A DNA stretch of 64,000 nucleotides, taken from NCBI GenBank assembly GCA_004168015.1, contig SEYW01000006.1, forward strand, positions 1 through 64,000. The letters run 5' to 3'. A program made the position numbers and the translations under genes. Of the stretch, positions 1 through 8,547 are shown piece by piece. Numbering within the stretch: the first letter of the stretch is position 1; each line of letters starts with the position of its first letter. The notes under the pieces are model-generated. The model saw nothing but the letters and a program-made list of their open reading frames with translations. It had not been told where the DNA came from and ran no database searches. The DNA comes from Methylolobus aquaticus (GTDB taxonomy: Bacteria > Pseudomonadota > Gammaproteobacteria > Methylococcales > Methylococcaceae).

Positions 1-155
1 CGCGCATTGAGGCGCGCCAGGCGCGCCTCCTTCAAGCGCACGTCGTAGTAATCGTTGACGTTGTCGATGCCGATCACCTCGTCGCCCCGGTCGAGCAGGG
101 CATGCGCCACGGCGGAGCCGATGAACCCGGCGGTGCCGGTCACTAATACAATCAC
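1..155 (-). CDS. NAD-dependent sugar-nucleotide epimerase, N-terminal part (cut by window edge)
   Basis: Reading leftward from a GTG at 155, the protein begins [20 protein letters not shown]. This is a Rossmann dinucleotide-binding start with the GxxGxxG pattern of extended short-chain dehydrogenases. It continues with [19 protein letters not shown], which is typical of UDP-glucuronate 4-epimerases and related GalE-like enzymes. A GGAGG ribosome-binding site lies 8 bases upstream of the GTG (164-168). It probably supplies a sugar nucleotide for the EPS cluster. The rest lies outside the window, so the exact substrate cannot be assigned. It is more GC-rich than the genes that follow. Confidence 0.85.
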   Translation of the reverse strand, partial: MIVLVTGTAGFIGSAVAHALLDRGDEVIGIDNVNDYYDVRLKEARLARLNA

Positions 156-291
156 CGATACATCCTCCGTTTATTACGCGAGCTATTGAATGCTCTGCCA
201 GAAAAGCCCTGTTGTACTTCCTGCGAGCATTACCAAAGTTTGCCGCAGATTGAACGCAATTGAACGAATTTGGCCGGTAGGGAGGCCTTCT

Positions 292-1167
292 TCACCGCTT
301 GTAGACACGCACATAGTCAACAAACATGTCTTTTGGTCCTTGAGCTACCAACGCCTCCGGTCTGAAGATCGCTAAGTCCACCAGCATGTACAACGGCCTC
401 CTGAATTCCTCTACTGTTGGGAATCTCGCGACCTCTTGATCATCGAAATATACGATCACCGAGTCAGCTGTTACTTCCGCCCCATAAACATGCCATCCCC
501 GCAACTCCCCGTCCTCAAGCGTCTTAGAGACATTATAGTAATGTGACTTGTACACGTGTCTTAAAGGAACTGCGTCCCTTCCCTGCTTCGAAGCCGGCCA
601 AAGGTGTACCGCGCTGTGATGCCCTTTAGGATCACCCCCGTACCATTCCACGATGTCGATTTCTGCTCGAGTTAAACTTTTATCCCAATAGTCCGTTTGC
701 GATTTTAGCCAAAAGGCAGGCCACGCCCCCTTTCCAACCGGGAATCTAGCTCGCATCTCGAAATAGCCGTAACGCTGCCCGAAGCCTCGCCCATGGGAAT
801 CAACCGATTGCATCAAACCCGAACGCCAGTCGCCGCCAATTTCCTCCGCACGGATGCGCAGAACCCCTCCCTCTACAAAGAAAGGCCCCTGCGGTGTAGG
901 GGGAGCGAATTTCCCAGCGCCGAAAGGCCCATGTATTGGCGCATACCAAAGGCCTTTACCACCATCTGGGACGATATTGAACGCATCGAACTCATCGCTG
1001 AACGTGAGGGAGAGGCCCTCCCTGTTTAGTCGTATCCCCGCATGTGACCGATCCCATGAGAGTAGTTGGAATTCTGTTGCATCTGTAACGCTTGACTCAA
1101 CGCAATAGCACTCACCGGTGGAGAGCACAGCAGTAACGAAATACGCAATCCTTAAAAACTTTTCCAT
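292..1167 (-). CDS. Secreted glycoside hydrolase family 16 protein
   Basis: A protein of about 291 residues with a hydrophobic N-terminal segment (LRIAYFVTAVL) consistent with export. The GH16 catalytic motif EIDIVE is clear (residues 169-174 from the ATG), with the nucleophile and acid/base glutamates flanking the central aspartate. This is the ExDxxE form seen in laminarinase/agarase-like GH16 enzymes rather than the ExDxE lichenase form. FSDEFD near the N-terminus and a C-terminal FVDYVRVYKR strand also fit the family. I start at ATG 1167, preceded by GGAAT; an in-frame GTG at 1182 is possible. Within an EPS cluster it probably trims, releases or remodels the polymer. The substrate is unknown. 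Confidence 0.85.
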   Translation of the reverse strand: MEKFLRIAYFVTAVLSTGECYCVESSVTDATEFQLLSWDRSHAGIRLNREGLSLTFSDEFDAFNIVPDGGKGLWYAPIHGPFGAGKFAPPTPQGPFFVEGGVLRIRAEEIGGDWRSGLMQSVDSHGRGFGQRYGYFEMRARFPVGKGAWPAFWLKSQTDYWDKSLTRAEIDIVEWYGGDPKGHHSAVHLWPASKQGRDAVPLRHVYKSHYYNVSKTLEDGELRGWHVYGAEVTADSVIVYFDDQEVARFPTVEEFRRPLYMLVDLAIFRPEALVAQGPKDMFVDYVRVYKR

Positions 1168-1360
1168 ATTATTCCAAAACACATTTCAGAACGGACTTTC
1201 AACCATTCGGAAGCTAGCTTTTTCGGCCTGCCAAGGATACCTGTCTAACGCGATGCCTATCGAAAGTCAGTCCAACTATTTGAACCCCATTGAAATGGCT
1301 AACATTAAACGGTCTGAGCAGTTTCCAGAAAAAGGCTGTGCGCGAACGAAGCTGACTTTC

Positions 1361-2740
1361 TCACTGAGATAGAAGGGCCACCCCAGCCCAGCCCGAAATC
1401 TCGGAAATAACCTCCCCCGGATAGCTCCAAAGCCAGAACTCCTTGGCAAAGATCCTGGCGAACACCCCTAAGCCTCCCGCGAGAAGCGTCGCTATCGCCA
1501 CATATCGCGCCGGGCGGTACAAAATGCGGAAATATCTTCGCGCAAAGATCAGCGTCGAAACCACGAAGAATATACTGCTGACTATCGCGGCAATCGGAAT
1601 CCCCGGAATTCCAATCCACTTCGCGAAGAAATATCCGCCAATCAAGTTTATTGACGCGGCAATTGTAGTAAGAGGGACGAGTTGGCTTGTCTTCTTTGCC
1701 ACCAGAAAGCCAACTCCGAACACCATATAGTAGGAAGTCACCCAGGTGCCAAGCGCGACCCATGGAATGATCTCGTAGTACTCCCGATAAGCACCAGATT
1801 TGTCTATCATTCGTGCTATTAAGTCATGACAGAGAAGAAACACGATTAACCCTGAGCACGCAAGCGTCATGTAAATGACAGCGAGATTACCAACTTTCTT
1901 ATGCGCTTCTTCACGGGCTCCGCGGAGTAACAAGGGAAGCCAACCCTTCTGTATTGGCGCTAAAATCATCTTGAGTATATCCGCGACCCTCGACAGAAAC
2001 GTATAAATACCAGCACCCTGAAGACCGAACAGTACCAAGGCGATCCACCTACCACCCATCTGGTTCACTTCGGCCATACTGCGATGCAGCACGACGGGCG
2101 CCGAGTATCGTAAGAGGGCTGGTAACAGCGAGAACGCAGGACTTCCCCTTCTGATTCCGGCCCCAAAGCTCCCTAAAAATGGAACCGCCGATCCGATGAA
2201 CTGAGACAAGCCACTTGTCACGAGATGGTCCGAAGATGCCGGCATCAATAGCGAAAGCGAAAGGAGATTGAGAATGCTAGGGACGGCCTCCGCCAAGCTC
2301 TGGAGCACCGGCCTCTGCTCCATTCTCAACACTTCCAATTCCATATAAACTAGCGCCCTCATCCAAAAAGACGCTACGTACAAGGTAAACGGGATAACGA
2401 AATTCCTTCCGTCAAACCAAAGCAGACCCGTAATACATAGCGATAATATGAAAGCCACGACGAACGAATAAATACAGAATCCCCCGAGCCCGTTACGAAG
2501 GACAGCACTCCGGTCCTGATCCTTTTCCAACACAAAACGCGGGACCGCTATGCGGAAAAGGCCTATAGATGCGAGATCAGTCAGGGCGAACCCGAGAAGC
2601 ATCATCGTACCTACAAACCCTAACTGCTCCTGAGTGAGAGCGCCGACCAGGATCGTAAAGCTCACCAGATCAACGACTTTATTTCCAATTTGGCCAACAC
2701 CATAGATCGCTACAGTTTTGAGAAAGCGTTTACCAGTCAT
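1361..2740 (-). CDS. Polysaccharide flippase (Wzx-like, MOP superfamily)
   Basis: A 459-residue, strongly hydrophobic protein with about 12 predicted membrane helices. It opens with TVAIYGVGQIGNKVVDLVSFTIL, the usual first helix of oligosaccharide flippases of the MOP/MATE superfamily. An arginine-rich loop precedes the RYSAPVVLHRSMAEVNQMGGRWIAL region that begins the second half. The likely role is moving lipid-linked repeat units across the inner membrane. The start is ATG 2740, with a GGGGAA-type ribosome-binding site just upstream. Between it and the pyruvyl transferase gene lie 265 bases in which I see no gene. Assignment to the superfamily is firm; the repeat unit it carries is unknown. 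Confidence 0.8.
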   Translation of the reverse strand: MTGKRFLKTVAIYGVGQIGNKVVDLVSFTILVGALTQEQLGFVGTMMLLGFALTDLASIGLFRIAVPRFVLEKDQDRSAVLRNGLGGFCIYSFVVAFILSLCITGLLWFDGRNFVIPFTLYVASFWMRALVYMELEVLRMEQRPVLQSLAEAVPSILNLLSLSLLMPASSDHLVTSGLSQFIGSAVPFLGSFGAGIRRGSPAFSLLPALLRYSAPVVLHRSMAEVNQMGGRWIALVLFGLQGAGIYTFLSRVADILKMILAPIQKGWLPLLLRGAREEAHKKVGNLAVIYMTLACSGLIVFLLCHDLIARMIDKSGAYREYYEIIPWVALGTWVTSYYMVFGVGFLVAKKTSQLVPLTTIAASINLIGGYFFAKWIGIPGIPIAAIVSSIFFVVSTLIFARRYFRILYRPARYVAIATLLAGGLGVFARIFAKEFWLWSYPGEVISEISGWAGVALLSQ

Positions 2741-3005
2741 CCACTGATTCCCCCCATTAAATACTCAGAAACGGACGACAACGCTCGAAAGACACATAAC
2801 CACCGCCCCGTTCATTTATTAGGCTTTAGTTGGATACGAAAGTGGGCGACTTCACGAGGGCACTCGCACATCATCGCATTCTACCCTCCTCCCACGCTTG
2901 AACTGAGGTCGGATTTCCTTCAGTGATCGCATCACACGGAGAAAGTATCCAAATCTGCCCCGGGGCTTTAGAAGGTACCTTCTGTCCCGAACACCTCTAA
3001 AGTTG

Positions 3006-4328
3006 CTATCTTTCCGTCACCATCGCGATTGTGTGTTTTTCAATTTCTCGAAAGCGTTCCGTGTAGGTCTGAAGGATCCGGCGTTCGAATGTTTCCACAG
3101 CGTTTATTCCTGCCGCCCGAATTTTTTCACCGTGTTCCGTCGCATCTTTAACTCGTGCGAACGTTCTCTTAGCCCAACCCTCGTTAGAGAAGAAATCAGT
3201 CTGATAAGGATATTTTAAGTCTTCAAAAATCCCTGAAATCTTGAACAACTGTGGTTCAATTGTGATAACAGGCGTCCCAGTCAATAGTGCCAACACCGCA
3301 GCATGCAACCGACTGCTCACCAACGCGTCCATCCGGCTGTAGATCCTTATCAATTCCTCCGCTGAAGGCGTCCGCTCAAAAACCAGCACCCGCGAGTGCT
3401 TTTTTAACTCGGCACCAAATGGTAGGTCCTTATGCATTGCATTCGAGACGAATACAATCTGCCGTCCGAGCTTCTCAAGCATTCCCATAAATTCAGCCCA
3501 CTCATCGACACCTTTTTTTGCCTCTAGCCCATTTATCGCCAGGCCGATCGCGCCCTTCTCGAAGGGAGGCTCCAATATCGCTGATTGGACCGCGGGTTTC
3601 CTAGCAGTCAGGAAAACCAGATCCGGCACCTGCGTTACTTTTTCCGACGGGATCCTTAAGCGTTCAACTGCTACCGAAAGGGAGCCCTTTTCACGCACAG
3701 TAACAAGATCACTAAGGCTATAGACATAGCGTATAATCTCAGAAAGTGTCTCGTCTTCCACCTCAAGGGAGTGATTGATAATCGCAGTTCGCTTCCCCAA
3801 GATCTGGGCAATGCGCACTAACAAAAGCAAACGCAGCGTTTGGTTTACATCACCACTTGGGTGGAACTCGCCGGCCGGGTTCCAAATAAAAAGATCGCAC
3901 CACGCGCAGGTGTTTAAAGTCCGCTTAAAGTCAGTCTTTTCGATCAAGCCGAAACGCGCAAGATTTCGACGAAACCCGATAAGCCGTTTTATTTTTTTTA
4001 GCCCAGAAGGCAATTCACGCGCTCTTGAGCTCAAAGTTACCGTTTTTGAATTCGCAAAGGGTGCGAGTACGCCCGAGGAAGACGGGTTTGCTTTTCTGAT
4101 TGTATTCTGAGCTATACGTTCGAAGGCCCGTATAACATCCGGCTCGCCTCTTAATTTACTAAGCGTTATATGTTCCAAATGCCGAGGGTACCGGTCCAAT
4201 GCTCTAATATCGTTCACACCGTAGATCGAACGCAATAAGCTAATCAGCTCAAGCGAGAGTGCTTCATTTCCCGCATTTTGAGTGGAAAGGCGAGTCATGA
4301 CGGCAATCTTTTTTAACGGGATGCTCAT
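3006..4328 (-). CDS. Polysaccharide pyruvyl transferase family protein
   Basis: A 440-residue protein with the layout of the CsaB/WcaK family. N-terminal MTRLSTQNAGNEALSLELI matches the xxNxGDEA-like opening of the family. The middle carries INHSLEV and SDLVTVREKGSL. The C-terminal half has SSRLHAAVLALLTGTPVITI, the conserved R-x-H-x-x-x-x-A region of the donor domain. Members transfer a pyruvyl ketal from phosphoenolpyruvate onto sugars, adding negative charge to the polymer. The ATG at 4328 has a GAGG ribosome-binding site 7 bases upstream. It sits between the sulfotransferase and flippase genes, which supports a role in EPS repeat-unit decoration. Confidence 0.78.
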   Translation of the reverse strand: MSIPLKKIAVMTRLSTQNAGNEALSLELISLLRSIYGVNDIRALDRYPRHLEHITLSKLRGEPDVIRAFERIAQNTIRKANPSSSGVLAPFANSKTVTLSSRARELPSGLKKIKRLIGFRRNLARFGLIEKTDFKRTLNTCAWCDLFIWNPAGEFHPSGDVNQTLRLLLLVRIAQILGKRTAIINHSLEVEDETLSEIIRYVYSLSDLVTVREKGSLSVAVERLRIPSEKVTQVPDLVFLTARKPAVQSAILEPPFEKGAIGLAINGLEAKKGVDEWAEFMGMLEKLGRQIVFVSNAMHKDLPFGAELKKHSRVLVFERTPSAEELIRIYSRMDALVSSRLHAAVLALLTGTPVITIEPQLFKISGIFEDLKYPYQTDFFSNEGWAKRTFARVKDATEHGEKIRAAGINAVETFERRILQTYTERFREIEKHTIAMVTER

Positions 4329-4818
4329 TGCCTACCTCTTTTAAAGAGAACGAACGCTCAAAAAACTTAAAAATGACTAACAAGAGCGCGCATTGCGAGT
4401 TTCCGAAAGTGCCGCATCTTTTTAAAGCACTCGAGCGCAATCATCTTCTCGGGAACGGTTGCCTTCTGTGACACATCGAATTAGAAACGACACAGAAGAA
4501 AAGCATTCCGTCTGGTTCATGAAGGTGCTGCACGACGTTTTGCGCCGATTGTTGCGGCATAATTCCGCCTTAACGCAGAACCCCAATTCTCACCTTTACG
4601 GAAAACTTGTTCACGCAGATTCGAGGGTCCGAGAGTCATTCGGCAGCCACCTTAGATAAACGATAACGCTCGAGCAGATCGATAGCCTACGAAAGCGAAG
4701 TTATTTATCGGTTTTTTCGGCCATGTTACGCAGGTATAAACCATGGCACAAAGGATACGCCATAGCAGTTGGCTAGAAACATACCCTACGCGTTGCCCGT
4801 TTCCGCTGTTTTTTCCCC
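4329..4818. other. 490-base intergenic stretch in the EPS cluster
   Basis: An AT-rich stretch between the pyruvyl transferase start and the sulfotransferase stop. A 66-codon plus-strand frame (TTG at 4459, stop at 4659) has no recognisable domain. It is followed by an imperfect inverted repeat (roughly 4670-4710) and a run of six Ts at 4712-4717, so a small plus-strand transcript cannot be excluded. Nothing else stands out. The stretch could also be decayed coding sequence. Confidence 0.4.
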
Positions 4819-5655
4819 TCACACTTCGCGTGTATAGCCTAACTCGCTTGCGAGAGAGCCTGTCAGCGCCCACAGTGCTTCCCTTTGGAAGCCGCTCAGA
4901 CGCCCCGCCGCCTTCTGATTAACGGTTGAGTCAAACATTTCCGAGAGTCGGTCCAAAGGAACTCGGATGAACCTTCCTGTGGCCATATCAGCGTCGCTAG
5001 ACCTTGCCGCTCCATAGCCTTTCTCTTTCACCTGCACACACTCGTCCCGAGGCGTCGGAATACCAAGCCATCCATATGTCTTCTTCAACACCTCCTTGGG
5101 ATTTTCGACTAAACTCTCGAAGCTAACGGCAAGCGCCGCGCAATCGCGGAGCGCTGCCAACATGTGTCGAGTTGCGCTCCGGTACCATTTGGCGGCAGAC
5201 TCTACACTATGCCCACTACGCATGAGTCCTTCGCACATTGGTATCGGATGCCTAGTCAAAACAATCTCGCGCGTAAGAGAAAAGTTGCGCTTGATAATCT
5301 CGCGGAAGGCGAGTTGCCGGTCCATCAATTTAATAACCACAAAAGAAGCACTTGGTTTATCCAGGAACTCCTTTTCCGGAATGGCGGCGCGCATTCCCCG
5401 ATGGCACATACCATGAACGCCCGGAATCCAACCAATCTCTGAGAAATTTGCGAGGTGCGACATGGCCTTTCGGAATAAGTGTTGATCCCCAAACACGCCT
5501 TGATGCCACTCCTTTTCCGGTAGAAGGACAGCGGGTGAACTGCCGATGGCGTTCCAAAGAAGGCTTGATCCCCCTCTTCCGAAACAGTTCAGTAAGATCG
5601 AATTCTTTGGCATACCCATTTCTGGCGAAGTATTCGTGCCGGACACAGCTAACAT
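4819..5655 (-). CDS. Sulfotransferase family protein
   Basis: A 278-residue protein with the 5' PAPS-binding loop of sulfotransferases near the N-terminus (ILLNCFGRGGSSLLWNAIG, about residues 20-38). The 3' phosphate-binding region appears as EIVLTRHPIPMCEGLMRSG. SFESLVENPKEVLKKTYGWLG matches the helix-strand that follows in the family. Members move sulfate from PAPS to hydroxyl groups, here most likely a sugar of the exopolysaccharide. The ATG at 5655 has an AAGGTG ribosome-binding site 7 bases upstream. The best-founded alternative is a protein-directed sulfotransferase. No PAPS synthesis genes are visible in the window. Confidence 0.75.
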   Translation of the reverse strand: MLAVSGTNTSPEMGMPKNSILLNCFGRGGSSLLWNAIGSSPAVLLPEKEWHQGVFGDQHLFRKAMSHLANFSEIGWIPGVHGMCHRGMRAAIPEKEFLDKPSASFVVIKLMDRQLAFREIIKRNFSLTREIVLTRHPIPMCEGLMRSGHSVESAAKWYRSATRHMLAALRDCAALAVSFESLVENPKEVLKKTYGWLGIPTPRDECVQVKEKGYGAARSSDADMATGRFIRVPLDRLSEMFDSTVNQKAAGRLSGFQREALWALTGSLASELGYTREV

Positions 5656-5813
5656 TTGCTCACCTTCTGCAGGGTTGTAGAGTGGTCTAATTTCGGTCGG
5701 CGCCTTTTGTCTGCGCGCTTACCGCCGCTAATGAAGTGTGCAGTCTCGCCTTTCGCCTGACTGGGGGAAGACCTCGTCACCGTTCCCACGGGAGGATATG
5801 CTGTCGGGGTCGG

Positions 5814-7970
5814 TTAGGCTCTGGCCCTTTTTGTTACCTTGTTCAAAAGGATCCCACTTACGGGCGTTTTTAGGTCCGTCTGTATGGACCTCATCAAGGG
5901 ACCTAGCGATCTCGAGTTATCCCCTCCTTCCGCTGTGACATAAAGGCGATAGTCCGCAAATTGATAGAGATATCGCACCTCTGCAAATTCGCCCGCCGCC
6001 GGACAATCAACCACTACAGCCCCATACGTTTTTTGTAATTCGCTAATTAGATAAGACAGCCTCCACGACTTTCCAAAGAGGTCGACTGATTGCGGCTGGG
6101 AAACACCCGCGACAATCAAGCCATGTCCGCCAACTGCCACATATTGGATACAATCTTGCGGGGATGACGTTCCTTCAAGGATGTCCACTAAGCCAGGAAC
6201 ATTCGCGGCGCCGCAAGCGTCGGAGAGGACCGGCGACCGAAAGTTCGCCTCAACTAGGATAACTGACTTCGTTTGTCCCATAACCCGAGAAAGCAACATC
6301 GCCATCAAGGTCTTGCCCTCACCGCCAACCCCGGAAGTCACGACGATTACCGGGCAGGTTTTTCCTTCACATCGTACCGAGATTTCAGCCACTACCTGCC
6401 TTACAGCCTCTTTACAGTCACTTTTTTCAAGCCAAGAATTACAGACTGCGCCGACAGAGGAGTCGGGCCCAGCCTTATAAAAGGGCGCAAGAGCTATTGG
6501 CTGCAACCCCGTGTATGCGAAGACATCCGAGCTGCTGCGCACGTCTGAACGTAACAGTTCCCGTATGAGGGTCAATATTCCCCCTAAAAAAATCGCGATC
6601 GCTGCGGCTCCGAGACCCACAAGGCTCCGCTTTGGAAAGACAGGACTAACCGGAGTGCTCGCGAAGTCCACAAAACGAGCAATCGGAGCAGAAAGCTGGC
6701 CCGCCTCAGTGGCCTCCTTGGAGCGTTTAAGAAACATTTCATATAGATTGCGATTTGAGTCGACTTCACGTTGAAGCTCGGTCAAACGCGCCTGTTTCTT
6801 TCCGATATTCAGTACATCCTGTTTCGTACTAGTCAGAGCGTCCCTCTGAGCCTCTTCATTAGCTTTAGCAACCTCATATCGATTTTTTATTCCGTTGACG
6901 ACCGTTGAAATCTGCTGTCGCAAAAGAGTCTTCACTGAGTCCAGTTGAACTCGCGCTGCTATTAATTTCGGGTTCTCGGGACCGTATCTCCGGCCTAATT
7001 CCGCTAGGCTTCGCTCCGACCCATCCATCTGCTGTTTTAGGTCCTGTACGCCCGGGTCGGCCATGATTTCTGGAATTGCCTCTAAATTCTGGAGAATACG
7101 CTCTCCGAGCGCGACTACCTTCCTATGCAAGGATTCGGCTTCAGCGCGCACTCGTCGCGCAGACGAAAGCTGCGCACTTGTGTTCTCGATCTCAAGCGTT
7201 GACACAGTAAGCACGCCTTTGATGTCGACGAGGTGCTCCTTCTCCAGGTACCCCTGCAGTCTTCGCTCGGATTCGACTAATCGGTCATGAAGTGCGTCTA
7301 CACGCTCGTTCAACCACGAACCTGCACCCTGCGTTACTCGGGACCGTGCTTCAAGATCCATCCTGATATAAGCCTGACCGATCGCGTTAACGACCTCTTT
7401 AGCCAGTGAGGGATCATGCGACTCAAAGGAAATCGTTGCCAAACGCGTATTTTTCACGGAGGTGATGGAGAGGCGCTTTAAGAATCGAGAGATTTTGACT
7501 TCCATTTCCTGTTCCGGCGATCGCTCACTGACTTCAGGCCCAAGTAAGAACGCTGGAAGGTGCTGTGCCACACTTGGCCGTATATTTGTTCGGTCAGAGT
7601 TGAGCTCAGGCGAGTTCTCTAGGTGAAGCTCCGAAATGACTCGTCTGGCCAAATCCCTTGACTTGAGAATCTCGAACTGTGTGAGGACGAACTCACTCAC
7701 TCCAGTCTCGATGCCGTAAATGTCCTCGATCGAGACTATATTCGGCAATGCCGACTCCAGCAGTAAGGTAGCAGTTGACCGGAATACGGGCGAAAAGACA
7801 TTCGCGAGCGACCACGCGGAAAGCCCACCGGCGAATGCCAAGAAGAGGAGAAAGAGTGCTGCCCTCCGAAAGACGGAAAGTAGCCGTCGAAGTTCTAACC
7901 CTTCAATCGGTCTTTCATCAGTGGCTGTCACGACTTTTTCCCCACGTCTCGCAACGATGCTTGGACTCAA
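5814..7970 (-). CDS. Wzc/GumC-type polysaccharide copolymerase with a degenerate BY-kinase-like domain
   Basis: A 718-residue protein. A Wzz-type chain-length domain has a first membrane helix near residues 32-55, a long coiled-coil periplasmic region (about 200-420), the proline-rich FASTPVSPVFPKRSLVG segment and a second helix near 445-465. A ParA/BY-kinase-like ATPase domain follows, with Walker A GVGGEGKT (Lys553) and a Walker B-like AVVVDCPA. The Walker A' motif, normally DxDxR, reads EANFR, so both aspartates are replaced. The C-terminus (ILLNKVTKRARA) has no tyrosine cluster. It likely organises polymerisation and export with the Wza-like protein. The start is a TTG overlapping the upstream stop (TTGA); GTG 7931, preceded by GGGGAA, is a good alternative. 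Confidence 0.85.
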   Translation of the reverse strand: MSPSIVARRGEKVVTATDERPIEGLELRRLLSVFRRAALFLLFLAFAGGLSAWSLANVFSPVFRSTATLLLESALPNIVSIEDIYGIETGVSEFVLTQFEILKSRDLARRVISELHLENSPELNSDRTNIRPSVAQHLPAFLLGPEVSERSPEQEMEVKISRFLKRLSITSVKNTRLATISFESHDPSLAKEVVNAIGQAYIRMDLEARSRVTQGAGSWLNERVDALHDRLVESERRLQGYLEKEHLVDIKGVLTVSTLEIENTSAQLSSARRVRAEAESLHRKVVALGERILQNLEAIPEIMADPGVQDLKQQMDGSERSLAELGRRYGPENPKLIAARVQLDSVKTLLRQQISTVVNGIKNRYEVAKANEEAQRDALTSTKQDVLNIGKKQARLTELQREVDSNRNLYEMFLKRSKEATEAGQLSAPIARFVDFASTPVSPVFPKRSLVGLGAAAIAIFLGGILTLIRELLRSDVRSSSDVFAYTGLQPIALAPFYKAGPDSSVGAVCNSWLEKSDCKEAVRQVVAEISVRCEGKTCPVIVVTSGVGGEGKTLMAMLLSRVMGQTKSVILVEANFRSPVLSDACGAANVPGLVDILEGTSSPQDCIQYVAVGGHGLIVAGVSQPQSVDLFGKSWRLSYLISELQKTYGAVVVDCPAAGEFAEVRYLYQFADYRLYVTAEGGDNSRSLGPLMRSIQTDLKTPVSGILLNKVTKRARA

Positions 7971-8524
7971 AAAAAACTCTCCCCCACCGTAATCACATCT
8001 CCAGGCTCAACCCTTGAGCCGAGCACCACCGCAAACTCGGTGCGAACCCCGGTTCCACTCTCTCGCACAATTGTCAGATCGTCCGTATCCGCACGCTCTG
8101 TCAGGCCACCGGCCGCAACTAATGCCTGTTGGACTGTTAAGCCCGGGCGAAACGCATACCCGCCCGGTATACGTACCTGCCCTTGCACAAAGATGTTCCG
8201 GTACTCAATTACAAAAACAACAACTGTCGGGTTTACGTAATATGGTCCTTTCAAACCTTTCGTGATAGCTTCGGCAATCTGCTTGTTGTTGAGTCCCGCG
8301 ACACTTACCTCCCCAAGCAAAGGGTAGGTAATTTCACCTGTGTCGCTTACTGAAAGCTCCACTGTCATATCGTCTTCGTGAAGAATCTGTATCTTCAATT
8401 TATCGCCCTTACCGACGATATAGCTGGTCTCTTTGGAACCGGGAGCGGCGTTTACCAATTGGTTAAGAAACCCAACTGAAAGCAGGGCTACTACCAATAA
8501 CAACTGCGAAGGAAAATGTCTCAT
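7967..8524 (-). CDS. Polysaccharide export protein (Wza/GumB type)
   Basis: An outer-membrane or periplasmic export component of about 185 residues. After a signal peptide ending near NAAPGS, the Poly_export domain reads YIVGKGDKLKIQILHEDD, then GEITYPLLGEVSVAGL. An SLBB-like segment follows (NIFVQGQVRIPGGYAFRPG, then TVQQALVAAGGLTERAD). I see no lipobox cysteine, and the protein is about half the length of E. coli Wza, so it resembles the short GumB/EpsA type. ATG 8524 has AGGG upstream; a GTG at 8545 lacks a usable ribosome-binding site. Its stop overlaps the copolymerase start by 4 bases, indicating coupled translation. Confidence 0.87.
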   Translation of the reverse strand: MRHFPSQLLLVVALLSVGFLNQLVNAAPGSKETSYIVGKGDKLKIQILHEDDMTVELSVSDTGEITYPLLGEVSVAGLNNKQIAEAITKGLKGPYYVNPTVVVFVIEYRNIFVQGQVRIPGGYAFRPGLTVQQALVAAGGLTERADTDDLTIVRESGTGVRTEFAVVLGSRVEPGDVITVGESFF

Positions 8525-8547
8525 TGCGAGCCCTGGCAATGTCACCT

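Noticed and set aside
1305-1763. 152-codon minus-strand frame overlapping the flippase end
   Set aside because: It overlaps the flippase in another frame, and the flippase membrane pattern is continuous to its own stop at 1361.
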